The notes beneath the pieces were generated by a model, which was not told the origin of the DNA, did no database searches, and worked only from the letters and a program-made list of their open reading frames with translations. A stretch of 11,655 nucleotides of DNA, taken from assembly GCA_021778575.1 (NCBI GenBank), contig JAJYCH010000067.1, forward strand, positions 1 to 11,655, written 5' to 3'. The position numbers and the translations under genes were made by a program. Of the stretch, positions 1 through 6,068 are shown in pieces. Numbering within the stretch: the stretch's first letter is position 1; every line of letters begins with the position of its first letter. Origin of the DNA: Planctomycetota bacterium (GTDB taxonomy: Bacteria; Planctomycetota; Planctomycetia; Isosphaerales; Isosphaeraceae).

Positions 1-2
1 GT

Positions 3-308
3 GGTCTTCGTCCCGGTGGTTATGGTCAGGATCGTCGTGATCAGGGGGATGGTCCTCGACGGTCGGAAGGGGGACCGCCCCGCCAGTTCCGCGACAACGG
101 CCCTCGTCCGCCTGGCCGGCCCGGTGGCGATGATCGCCGTCCCGGTGGTCCTCGTCCCGGTGGTTATGGTCAGGATCGTCGTGATCAGGGGGATGGTCCT
201 CGACGGTCGGAAGGGGGACCGCCCCGGCAGTTCCGCGATCAAGGCCCGCGTCCGCCTGGTCGTCCGGGTGGATATGGTCAAGACCGTCGTGATCAGAACG
301 ACGGGCCG
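3..308 (+). repeat. In-frame tandem repeat, 144-bp period
   Basis: Positions 8-82 and 152-226 are identical over 75 nt at an offset of 144 nt (48 codons). Similarity continues with scattered changes to about 128/272. A third, partial copy of the YGQDRRDQ unit starts at about 273, where the second copy lacks a short DDRRPGGPRPG spacer. All copies stay in the frame that ends at 635. The near-identity at DNA level suggests recent slippage or unequal crossing-over within a protein tail, and the array may extend beyond the left edge. Confidence 0.8.
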
Positions 309-635
309 CCGCGTCCGAATGGTCCCCGGATGTTCCGCGAAGGAGGAGGTCCTCGCCCGTCGAACGATCGAGGTCCGCGTCCTGCGGGGCCGTCGGGCGG
401 CGGTCCGCGACGGAGCGGCCCACCGCCGAAACAGGAGCCTCGCGAGCGCCGGGTGATCGGCATGGATCAGCGCTCCGATGACGGTCCTGGTGCTGGACCG
501 GGTCGAGAGGATCGGCCGAAGCCTCGGGCGCTCCGTCCGGGACCGAAGCGTCCGGCGCCTCGTCCCCCGGGTGGTGGTTCGCGACCGATGCCGAAGCCAC
601 GCAAGGGGGGCCGAGGGCCCTCGGATCGCGATTGA
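3..635 (+). CDS. C-terminal Gly/Pro/Arg-rich disordered tail of a protein that starts outside the window (partial)
   Basis: The frame is open from the window edge and gives 210 residues before TGA at 633-635. The sequence is almost entirely Gly, Pro, Arg, Asp and Gln. It is built on the unit GGYGQDRRDQ, which occurs three times, followed by PRRSEGGPPRQFRD and PRPPGRPGG. No folded domain or transmembrane segment is visible, so this is a low-complexity, strongly basic tail. Such RG/RGG-like tails occur on RNA-binding enzymes (DEAD-box helicases, pseudouridine synthases, RNA chaperones), but the catalytic part lies upstream and the identity cannot be read here. The gene ends 24 nt before pyrK and may be co-transcribed with it. 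The competing +1 frame over 1-456 is rich in Val and Arg and reads as a shadow of this repeat. Confidence 0.6.
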   Translation, partial: GLRPGGYGQDRRDQGDGPRRSEGGPPRQFRDNGPRPPGRPGGDDRRPGGPRPGGYGQDRRDQGDGPRRSEGGPPRQFRDQGPRPPGRPGGYGQDRRDQNDGPPRPNGPRMFREGGGPRPSNDRGPRPAGPSGGGPRRSGPPPKQEPRERRVIGMDQRSDDGPGAGPGREDRPKPRALRPGPKRPAPRPPGGGSRPMPKPRKGGRGPSDRD

Positions 636-659
636 GATTGTGAGACGGAGGGATAGCGA

Positions 660-1532
660 GTGGATGCCGTTGCCCCAGTAAACGCCGCTCGGAGAACCGT
701 CGCGATCCTGGAAAATGTTCCGATCGCGACGGACACGTATCGCCTTCGGATCAATGATCCCGTGATGGCCCGGGCGATCCGTCCGGGCCAGTTTCTCATG
801 GTCAAGCCGGCGAGCGGGACCGACCCGCTTCTGGCTCGACCGTTCGCGCTCTATGAGGTGGTTCGCGACGATTCCGGCGTCCCCGTCGCCGTCGACCTGG
901 TTTATGTCGTGATCGGTCGCGGGACATCGTGCCTGAGCCGGCTCCGACCCGGCGACCTCGTGACGACCTGGGGACCACTTGGCAACGGTTTCGGCGCGGC
1001 TCCGGGTGGGGCGGTCATCTTCGTGGCGGGCGGGATCGGCCAGACGCCGTTTCTGTCGCTCGGGCGCTGGTGGCTGGGCCAGTCGGATTATGGCGGAGTT
1101 CGGCATTCAACGGGAAGCGTCGATTCGGCGACACTTCTGTACGGGGTCCGGACGGCTGGACTGGCCGCCGGGGTCGCCGATTTCGAGCGAGCGGGGATCG
1201 CCGTCGAACTTGCCACGGATGACGGTTCGGTCGGACATCAGGGTTACGTGACCGATCTCCTGGCCCGACGGCTGGAGAGCGGCGAGCGGCCCAGCCGGAT
1301 CGTCGGCTGCGGGCCTCCCGCGATGCTTTCGGTCCTGTCCCGACTGGTCGAGAAATTCAACCTGCCGTGTGACCTCTCGATGGAGAACCACATGGCTTGC
1401 GGGTTTGGCGCCTGCTTCAGTTGCGTCGCGCCGATCCGTCAGGCGGATGGTTCGAGCGATCTGCGGCGTGTCTGTGTCGAAGGGCCGATCTTTTCGAGCC
1501 GGGACGTTGTCTGGACCGGTTCAGGGCATTGA
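660..1532 (+). CDS. pyrK: Dihydroorotate dehydrogenase B, electron-transfer subunit PyrK
   Basis: The 290-residue protein has the full ferredoxin-reductase-like architecture of PyrK. It passes electrons from the PyrDB FMN through FAD and a [2Fe-2S] cluster to NAD+ in pyrimidine synthesis, in the cytoplasm. Visible motifs are the FAD-binding RPFALY (60-65), GPLGNGF (105-111), the nucleotide-binding GGIGQTP (124-130) and CGPP (217-220). The C-terminal cluster ligands are C247, C252, C255 and C272, in the pattern CGFGACFSC followed by a distant VCVEGP. Length matches the family (about 250-290). The start is GTG at 660, preceded by GGAGG at 647-651 with 8-nt spacing; no ATG nearby would keep the N-terminal strand. 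No pyrD partner is in the window. The gene faces the minus-strand remnant at 1572. Confidence 0.88.
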   Translation: MDAVAPVNAARRTVAILENVPIATDTYRLRINDPVMARAIRPGQFLMVKPASGTDPLLARPFALYEVVRDDSGVPVAVDLVYVVIGRGTSCLSRLRPGDLVTTWGPLGNGFGAAPGGAVIFVAGGIGQTPFLSLGRWWLGQSDYGGVRHSTGSVDSATLLYGVRTAGLAAGVADFERAGIAVELATDDGSVGHQGYVTDLLARRLESGERPSRIVGCGPPAMLSVLSRLVEKFNLPCDLSMENHMACGFGACFSCVAPIRQADGSSDLRRVCVEGPIFSSRDVVWTGSGH

Positions 1533-1547
1533 ATTTCGCCTGAACCG
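1517..1547. terminator. Possible bidirectional terminator hairpin at the pyrK 3' end
   Basis: The 9-bp perfect arms CGGTTCAGG (1517-1525) and CCTGAACCG (1539-1547) flank a 13-nt loop that contains the pyrK stop codon. The hairpin lies between pyrK and the convergent minus-strand ORF that ends at 1572. There is no U-tract on either side, so intrinsic termination is only a possibility. The structure itself is directly visible. Confidence 0.35.
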
Positions 1548-1571
1548 ATCGATCCAGTTCTGTCGGATTGT

Positions 1572-1892
1572 TCAAGGAAACTTGAGGCTGGCGATGCACG
1601 CCTGGAATTCCGGTTCGACGGCCGCGAAGTTCTCGGGAAGCGCCGTGCAGGTCACGAGCACGACGCGCTCCTTATCAATAACCGCCAGCGCCAGGAAGTG
1701 GTACTCCTTGCCACCTTGCGGGACGGTTCCTTCGTAGTCGAGCCGGAGCGCGTCACGGCCGGAGACCGTGAGTTCTTTCTCGGAATTGAGCTTGAATTTG
1801 AGTTGCTCGAACTGACCAATGGACAGGTCGCGATACGCCTTACGGGTCGTCGTCGTGGCCTGGTGCAGCCACTGACAAAAGAGTGCTTCCAT
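1572..1892 (-). CDS. Short protein, probable C-terminal remnant of a PsbP/DcrB-like domain protein
   Basis: From ATG at 1892 the product is 106 residues. The last ~85 residues (QFEQLKFKLN, then SGRDALRLDYEG, KEYHFLALAVIDKERVVLV and a closing FQACIASLKFP) follow the pattern I associate with the second half of PsbP/DcrB-like lipoprotein domains, where a strand-rich core ends in a helix and a 'S(F/L)xF' tail. The usual signal peptide and first half of the domain are missing. The frame stays open back to an ATG at 2021, but that start lies inside a palindromic element with no Shine-Dalgarno, so 1892 (weak purine-rich upstream) is preferred. It follows the polyferredoxin operon on the same strand but is separated from it by a terminator-like hairpin and the MITE-like repeat. 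Most likely a 5'-truncated gene remnant; family call is tentative. Confidence 0.4.
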   Translation of the reverse strand: MEALFCQWLHQATTTTRKAYRDLSIGQFEQLKFKLNSEKELTVSGRDALRLDYEGTVPQGGKEYHFLALAVIDKERVVLVTCTALPENFAAVEPEFQACIASLKFP

Positions 1893-1944
1893 GATCCCGA
1901 TTCCGAGGCAGAAAAGCGAGTGGCCGATCCGGTGAAACGAATCG

Positions 1945-2110
1945 TTGGGTGTACCCTGATTTTCTGGGGGTGCCCTGTTGAGTCTTTGGGTGGGTCGAGT
2001 GCAACGAGCCCCACCACGCATTCATGGTGGGGCTCGCTTGGGCTCGACCCACCCTACATTTTTGGCCTGGGGCGGCTTGGCTAACCCAAGAAACTACGGG
2101 TACATCCCAA
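1945..2110. mobile_element. MITE-like palindromic element
   Basis: The ends are imperfect inverted repeats. TTGGGTGTACCC at 1945-1956 matches, with one extra base, the reverse complement of GGGTACATCCCAA at 2098-2110. Weaker similarity continues inward for another ~18 nt on each side. The centre is a two-stage perfect palindrome (1988-2054). The ~166-bp element has no coding capacity of its own and sits in the intergenic space between the polyferredoxin operon and a truncated gene. Size, terminal inverted repeats and foldback centre fit a non-autonomous miniature element or a dispersed planctomycete palindromic repeat. No clear target-site duplication was found by eye. Confidence 0.5.
1988..2054. 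repeat. Two-stage perfect inverted repeat
   Basis: The outer stem GGGTGGGTCGAG (1988-1999) pairs with CTCGACCCACCC (2043-2054), 12 of 12 bp. The inner stem CGAGCCCCACCA (2005-2016) pairs with TGGTGGGGCTCG (2025-2036), also 12 of 12. The two stems are separated by a small internal loop (5 nt against 6 nt) and capped by an 8-nt loop (2017-2024). The perfect pairing in both stages implies selection on, or recent origin of, the foldback structure. Confidence 0.85.
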
Positions 2111-2166
2111 CTCGTTCGAGAATGGGGTCCAGCGATCGGGCGCGGTCCGGTAGGTTGCAACGGGAT

Positions 2167-2195
2167 GAGCCGGGGCGGTGGAGCCACCCCGGCTC
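2167..2195 (-). terminator. Strong hairpin downstream of the polyferredoxin gene
   Basis: Read on the minus strand, GAGCCGGGGTGG pairs with CCGCCCCGGCTC (12 bp including one G-T wobble) around a 5-nt loop. It begins 16 nt after the stop codon at 2212-2214. No U-rich tract follows, so it may be a Rho-aided terminator or a 3'-end stabilising stem. Its position suits the end of the six-gene operon. Confidence 0.55.
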
Positions 2196-2211
2196 TGGTC
2201 GATCGAGCCGA

Positions 2212-4077
2212 TCAGACCGAGACGAGATCCTGGGCGTCGTCCTCGACGAGTGAGAGCAGGAGCGAGCGGGTCTTGCTCCGGGTCTCGCCGATCGCCGTCA
2301 CGTAGACGGCGGGGTCGTCCTTCACCGGGCATTCGTGCTCGCAGATCCCGCAGCCGATGCATTTCTCGGCGTCGATGAACGGACGTTTCAGGTGGAGAGT
2401 CGCCCCCCAGCGATCGACGATCTCGACGTTCCGGGTGAAGATCGCCTTGGGGCTGACCGGGCAGACTTCCTCGCAAACCACGCACTCGGTATCCATCGCC
2501 CAGGGGAGGCAGCGCCCCTGGTTGTAGAACGCGGTGCCGGTCTTGATCGGTCCTTTCGACTCGAACGGGCCGACGCCAAGCTTCTCGGCGATCGAGATCT
2601 CACGGATCGCGCCGGTCGGGCAGACCTGACTGCACAGGGTGCAGTTCAGCTCGCACCAGCCCATTTTCGAGATCATGATCGGCGTCCAGAGCCCTTCGAG
2701 GCCGCTCTCGAACACGGCGGGCTGAAGGACGTTGGTCGGACAGACCCGGATGCACTGGTCGCACTTGATGCAGCGGCGGAGGAACTCGTCTTCCTCGACC
2801 GAACCGGGCGGACGGATGGTCGCCTTGCTCCAGTTCTTGCGGACTCCGCCCGACTTGCGGGTCATCGGGAAGAACAGGAGGCCGAACGCCCCGGCCAGGA
2901 GCATCTGGCGACGGCCGACGGCCGGCAGCGTCACCTCGCTGGCCTTCCGGGGGAGGAACCGGAACTGAAGCGCGTCGTGCGGACAATCCTCGATGCAGTT
3001 CAGGCAGACGAAGCACTCGGACTTCCGGAGGTCGGTATGCGGGTCGGACGCTCCTTCGCAACTCTTCAGGCAGAGGTCGCAATCGGTACAGCGAACCGGA
3101 TCGCGATCGATCCGCCAGAGGGCGAAGCGGCTGAAGACTCCCAGGAGCGCACCCAGGGGACAGACCACCCGGCAGAAGAACCGAGGGATGTACCAGTTGG
3201 CGATCAGGAAGCCAAAGAAGATCAGGCCGACCACCCAGGCCTGCCAGTATTCGCGAGGCTCGGTATAAACCCCTTCGGTCGCCATGTGAACCGTGGGGAG
3301 GACGCTCGTGGTCATCGACCGGACGGTCAAGGCGATCGGGTCGAGCAGGCCGATCTGGAGTGTACTGGTGTCGTTCCCCTTGTTCTGTTCGGCCGCCTGA
3401 GCGAAGCCGGAGCCGACCGCGTCGAAGACCTGTCCCGGACCGGCGGCGAGCAACCCACCGAAGAGCGCGATGCCGAGAATTCCGGTGGCGATCTTCCGCG
3501 ATCGCTCGTTGATCACTCCCAGCTTGAGCCAGCGCGAGGCCAGGTCATAAAGCCGGATCAGGCCGTAGGCAATCGCGGCAATCAGGAACAGACCGACCAC
3601 GGCCTCGCCGAACCGGAATCCCCCCTGGCTCTCGGGATGTTCCTTGTAGGCCTTGAGGATCAACCGAGGTGAAGCGAGCGCTGCCGGGATGATCCAGAGG
3701 CCGGCCATCGCGATCATCGCGGCCAGGATGTAGTACTTGATCGCGTAGATCTTGCGATAGCGATTGACCTCGATCATCTGCTTGGTGTTCCGGCGGTTGC
3801 CGATCCAGCCAAAGAAGTGGTGCATGATGCCGAACGGGCACATCCAGTTGCACCAGACCCGGCCGAGCATCATCGTGATGGCGATGACGACCAGGCCCCA
3901 GACGAGGTTCCGGTAGATCGTATGAGTCGTGAGCGCCGTGGCCAGCGCCACCAGCGGCGTGGCTTCGAGGAACAACGAGACCGGCCACCCCTTCAGGTAG
4001 CGCAGGTCGGTGATGAACAGGAAAAACAGAAAGAGCCCGAGGAAGAGAACCTCGTAGGCCCGTCGGATCTTGACCAT
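2212..4077 (-). CDS. Membrane polyferredoxin, NapH-NapG-like fusion with six [4Fe-4S] sites
   Basis: The 621-residue protein starts with hydrophobic segments at about 8-25, 37-50, 58-75, 115-135, 155-172, 196-212 and 280-297. Two CX3CP motifs lie at membrane edges (C76/C80 and C302/C306), the signature of NapH/NosR/CcoG-type quinol-linked iron-sulphur proteins. Clusters I and II follow (C330/333/336/340 and C355/358/361/365). A GRRQMLLAG segment plus hydrophobic run (388-404) resembles an internalised Tat signal. Then comes a NapG-like half: RPPGSVEEDEF (423-433) and clusters at C436/439/442/446, C475/479/482/486, C523/532/535/539 and C573/576/579/583. NapG and NapH are normally separate. Its likely role is electron transfer between the quinone pool and an extracytoplasmic partner. 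The start codon shares its A with the preceding Uma2 stop (TGATG), with a GGGAG upstream. Partner and substrate are unknown. Confidence 0.85.
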   Translation of the reverse strand: MVKIRRAYEVLFLGLFLFFLFITDLRYLKGWPVSLFLEATPLVALATALTTHTIYRNLVWGLVVIAITMMLGRVWCNWMCPFGIMHHFFGWIGNRRNTKQMIEVNRYRKIYAIKYYILAAMIAMAGLWIIPAALASPRLILKAYKEHPESQGGFRFGEAVVGLFLIAAIAYGLIRLYDLASRWLKLGVINERSRKIATGILGIALFGGLLAAGPGQVFDAVGSGFAQAAEQNKGNDTSTLQIGLLDPIALTVRSMTTSVLPTVHMATEGVYTEPREYWQAWVVGLIFFGFLIANWYIPRFFCRVVCPLGALLGVFSRFALWRIDRDPVRCTDCDLCLKSCEGASDPHTDLRKSECFVCLNCIEDCPHDALQFRFLPRKASEVTLPAVGRRQMLLAGAFGLLFFPMTRKSGGVRKNWSKATIRPPGSVEEDEFLRRCIKCDQCIRVCPTNVLQPAVFESGLEGLWTPIMISKMGWCELNCTLCSQVCPTGAIREISIAEKLGVGPFESKGPIKTGTAFYNQGRCLPWAMDTECVVCEEVCPVSPKAIFTRNVEIVDRWGATLHLKRPFIDAEKCIGCGICEHECPVKDDPAVYVTAIGETRSKTRSLLLSLVEDDAQDLVSV

Positions 4078-4763
4078 CAGCGGGGATCTCCCTCGAGGGG
4101 CTTACGGGGCGGGTTCCGCTTTTTCGGAGCCTTCTTGTCCGGCCAGTCGTCGGCTTTCGCGAGAATCCGCGAAAGCGGCAGGACGAATCCGGGGAGCAGG
4201 TCGGTCTGGTACGTCTCGGTTTCCTGGACGACCAGCGAGGCGACACCTTCTGGCAGGTTGCGATGGACTGTCATGATACGCTGAAAACGATCGATAATCC
4301 AGTATTCGCGAACGCCGATGGCAAGATATTCGGCCTTCTTCTCTTCATAGTCTCGCTTGTGATCACGTTTCTTGGCGGAGACAAATTCGACGACGATCGC
4401 CGGGATATCGTTCTCGACATCCGGCACCCGTCCCAGGCCGAGCCAGATCGCCCGATCGGCCCGTCGGCGGTTGGGCGTGGCGTAGATGGTTTGTTCGGAG
4501 AGAACCTTGTCAACGACAGAACCGCGAGGATCAAATTCCTTGAAATACCAGATGAGATGGCCCAGCTCGTCGTTCGGATCAATTTCTCCATTCCCGGGCG
4601 GGGGCGTCACGATGAAGACTCCGTTGATCAGCTCGTAGCGCAACCGGCGGTTGAAGACCTTATCGGGTAAAGCATCAAATTCCTCGGTCGTCATCAGGAC
4701 GCCCGAAGAGCGCAGGCCGAGTTGCGTTGTGAACCGGGTCCGGGGTGTTGTGACGGTCGCCAT
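4077..4763 (-). CDS. Uma2 family protein (PD-(D/E)XK endonuclease-like), divergent third copy
   Basis: From ATG at 4763 the product is 228 residues. The frame is open further upstream, but only this start has a Shine-Dalgarno (AAGGGGG, 7 nt away) and begins just after the preceding stop. The Uma2/DUF820 pattern is visible: MTTEEFDALPD (24-34), LRYELINGVFIVTPPP (41-56), a candidate catalytic Asp in RADRAIW (D103), VVEFVS (E126), then EEKKAEYLAIGVREYWIID (K143 the likely catalytic Lys). The usual 'PD' is 'AD' here. The C-terminus is a basic Lys/Pro tail (207-228), unlike the two neighbouring copies. Uma2 proteins have a restriction-endonuclease fold and are greatly expanded in cyanobacteria and planctomycetes, but their function is not established. 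The gene lies 13 nt after the previous Uma2 and overlaps the polyferredoxin start by 1 nt. Confidence 0.82.
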   Translation of the reverse strand: MATVTTPRTRFTTQLGLRSSGVLMTTEEFDALPDKVFNRRLRYELINGVFIVTPPPGNGEIDPNDELGHLIWYFKEFDPRGSVVDKVLSEQTIYATPNRRRADRAIWLGLGRVPDVENDIPAIVVEFVSAKKRDHKRDYEEKKAEYLAIGVREYWIIDRFQRIMTVHRNLPEGVASLVVQETETYQTDLLPGFVLPLSRILAKADDWPDKKAPKKRNPPRKPLEGDPR

Positions 4764-4776
4764 CGTTGCCCCCTTC

Positions 4777-5409
4777 TCAATCGAACAGGATGCCTTGAAG
4801 GTCGAGCACGAAACCGGGAAGGACCTCTTCACCCGAGAGAGTCGCCGGGCGATCAAGCGATTCGACCGGTTGACCGGTGCGGTAGATCTCAACCAGGCCC
4901 GACTTCGGATCAAGGAGCCAGCCGAGCCGGACTCCCTGGGCGATGTATTCGCACATTTTTTCGCGTGCGTCGTCCAGCGTATCCGAGGGAGACAGGATCT
5001 CAACCACGAAATCCGGGCTGATCGGCGAGAACCGCTTGCGATCAGCCGGGGAAACCGCCAGCCAGCGGTCGCGAACGATCCAGGAGGCGTCGGGCGATCG
5101 GACCGCACCGTTGGGAAGGGTGAATCCGGTCGAGGAGTCGAAGAACTCGCCAGTTCCGTCGGCGTCCGACCAGTTTCCGAGTCTCATGGTCAGTTTGCCG
5201 TTTCGCCATCCCGTATCCGATCCCGCCGGAGCCATGACGATCACTTCTCCCCGGTCGGTCCGTTCGAGCCGCAGGTCGGGATTGGCGACGCAGAGCCGCC
5301 AGAACGCCTTCGGCGAGGCGCAAAGACCCGACTCACGAGGAACCATCAGCGCGATGGTCTCGCGTCGAGGGTTACTGGTTTTCGGTCGGGTTTGCGGGGA
5401 GACGCTCAT
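4777..5409 (-). CDS. Uma2 family protein, tandem duplicate (downstream copy)
   Basis: The product is 210 residues from ATG at 5409. A TTG at 5439, overlapping the previous stop, would add ten residues; the ATG is preferred because it gives exactly the same length and MSVSP start as the neighbouring paralogue. The catalytic pattern is complete: D107 in SPDASW, E137 in PDFVVEILSPSD and K151 in the helix before YIAQGVRLGWLLDPKSG. The first ~68 and last ~60 residues are nearly the same as in the upstream copy, including ASPKAFWRLCVANPDLRLER and PVESLDRPATLSGEEVLPGF, while residues 70-92 are unrelated. Predicted cytoplasmic nuclease-like fold; substrate unknown. It lies 26 nt after one Uma2 stop and 13 nt before the next Uma2 start, so co-transcription is very likely. 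Confidence 0.83.
   Translation of the reverse strand: MSVSPQTRPKTSNPRRETIALMVPRESGLCASPKAFWRLCVANPDLRLERTDRGEVIVMAPAGSDTGWRNGKLTMRLGNWSDADGTGEFFDSSTGFTLPNGAVRSPDASWIVRDRWLAVSPADRKRFSPISPDFVVEILSPSDTLDDAREKMCEYIAQGVRLGWLLDPKSGLVEIYRTGQPVESLDRPATLSGEEVLPGFVLDLQGILFD
5256..5316. repeat. 61-nt perfect direct repeat (copy 1; copy 2 at 5915-5975)
   Basis: This stretch is identical, base for base, to 5915-5975. Both encode residues ~32-51 of the paired Uma2 genes. Flanking regions also match well (about 5221-5350 with 5880-6009), and so do the gene 3' ends (4777-4880 with 5436-5539). The middle of the genes does not match. This is the trace of a tandem duplication or gene conversion. Confidence 0.85.
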
Positions 5410-5435
5410 CACGCGGATCTCGCGGCGATTCGAGT

Positions 5436-6068
5436 TCAATCGAACAGGATACCCTTGAGTTCGAGCACGAAACCGGGAAGGACCTCTTCGCCCGAGAGCG
5501 TCGCTGGGCGATCGAGCGATTCAACCGGACGACCGGGGCGAAAGATCAGAGCCTTGCCCGACTTCAGGTCGAGGAGCCAACCGAGCCGGACGCCCTGGCT
5601 CAGGTACATCAGCATTTTCTTGCGAGTGTCGGCGAGATTGTCCGAGGGCGAGGTGATTTCAACCACGAAATCCGGGCAAATGGCGGCGAACTTTTTCCGC
5701 TCGTCCAGGGGAACGGTCGCCCAGCGTTCGTTGGTGATCCAGGATGCGTCAGCGGATCGAATGTCGCCATTAGGGAGTTTGAATCCCGCCGAGGAATCGA
5801 AGGCCACGCCCAGCTTTGACTCACGATTCCAGAGCCAGAGGAGCGACGAAACGCTCAGGTTCCTCATCCCCGCATCCGATCCCGCCGGAGCCATGACAAT
5901 CACTTCCCCCTTCGCGGTCCGTTCGAGCCGCAGGTCGGGATTGGCGACGCAGAGCCGCCAGAACGCCTTCGGCGACGCGCGAAGACCCGATTCGCGCGAG
6001 ACCATCAGCGGAATGGTCTCGCGATACCGGGACTTCGTGCGGGAACGCTCGCGAGGGGAGACGCTCAT
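5436..6068 (-). CDS. Uma2 family protein, tandem duplicate (upstream copy)
   Basis: The product is 210 residues from ATG at 6068. This start overlaps the DUF362 stop by 4 nt (ATGA), which strongly supports translational coupling; the longer open frame into the DUF362 gene is a shadow. The Uma2 catalytic triad is present: D107 in SADASW ('PD' replaced by 'AD'), E137 in PDFVVEITSPSD and K151 before YLSQGVRLGWLLDLKSG. The protein aligns without gaps to the next gene (offset 659 nt), with a 61-nt stretch of DNA identity (5915-5975 against 5256-5316). It has no membrane segment or signal peptide, so it should act in the cytoplasm, unlike the exported DUF362 protein it is coupled to. No function is known for the family beyond the nuclease-like fold. 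Confidence 0.83.
   Translation of the reverse strand: MSVSPRERSRTKSRYRETIPLMVSRESGLRASPKAFWRLCVANPDLRLERTAKGEVIVMAPAGSDAGMRNLSVSSLLWLWNRESKLGVAFDSSAGFKLPNGDIRSADASWITNERWATVPLDERKKFAAICPDFVVEITSPSDNLADTRKKMLMYLSQGVRLGWLLDLKSGKALIFRPGRPVESLDRPATLSGEEVLPGFVLELKGILFD

Noticed and set aside
1..456. 151-residue frame 1 ORF over the left-edge repeat
   Set aside because: Val/Arg/Met-rich, ends early, and the alternative frame (3-635) gives a coherent Gly/Pro/Arg tail that runs up to the pyrK ribosome site.
2335..3672. Long plus-strand frame (445 residues) opposite the polyferredoxin
   Set aside because: It is the antisense shadow of a GC-rich gene: Asp/Arg/Glu-rich, no motif, and the minus strand has eight conserved cysteine motifs.
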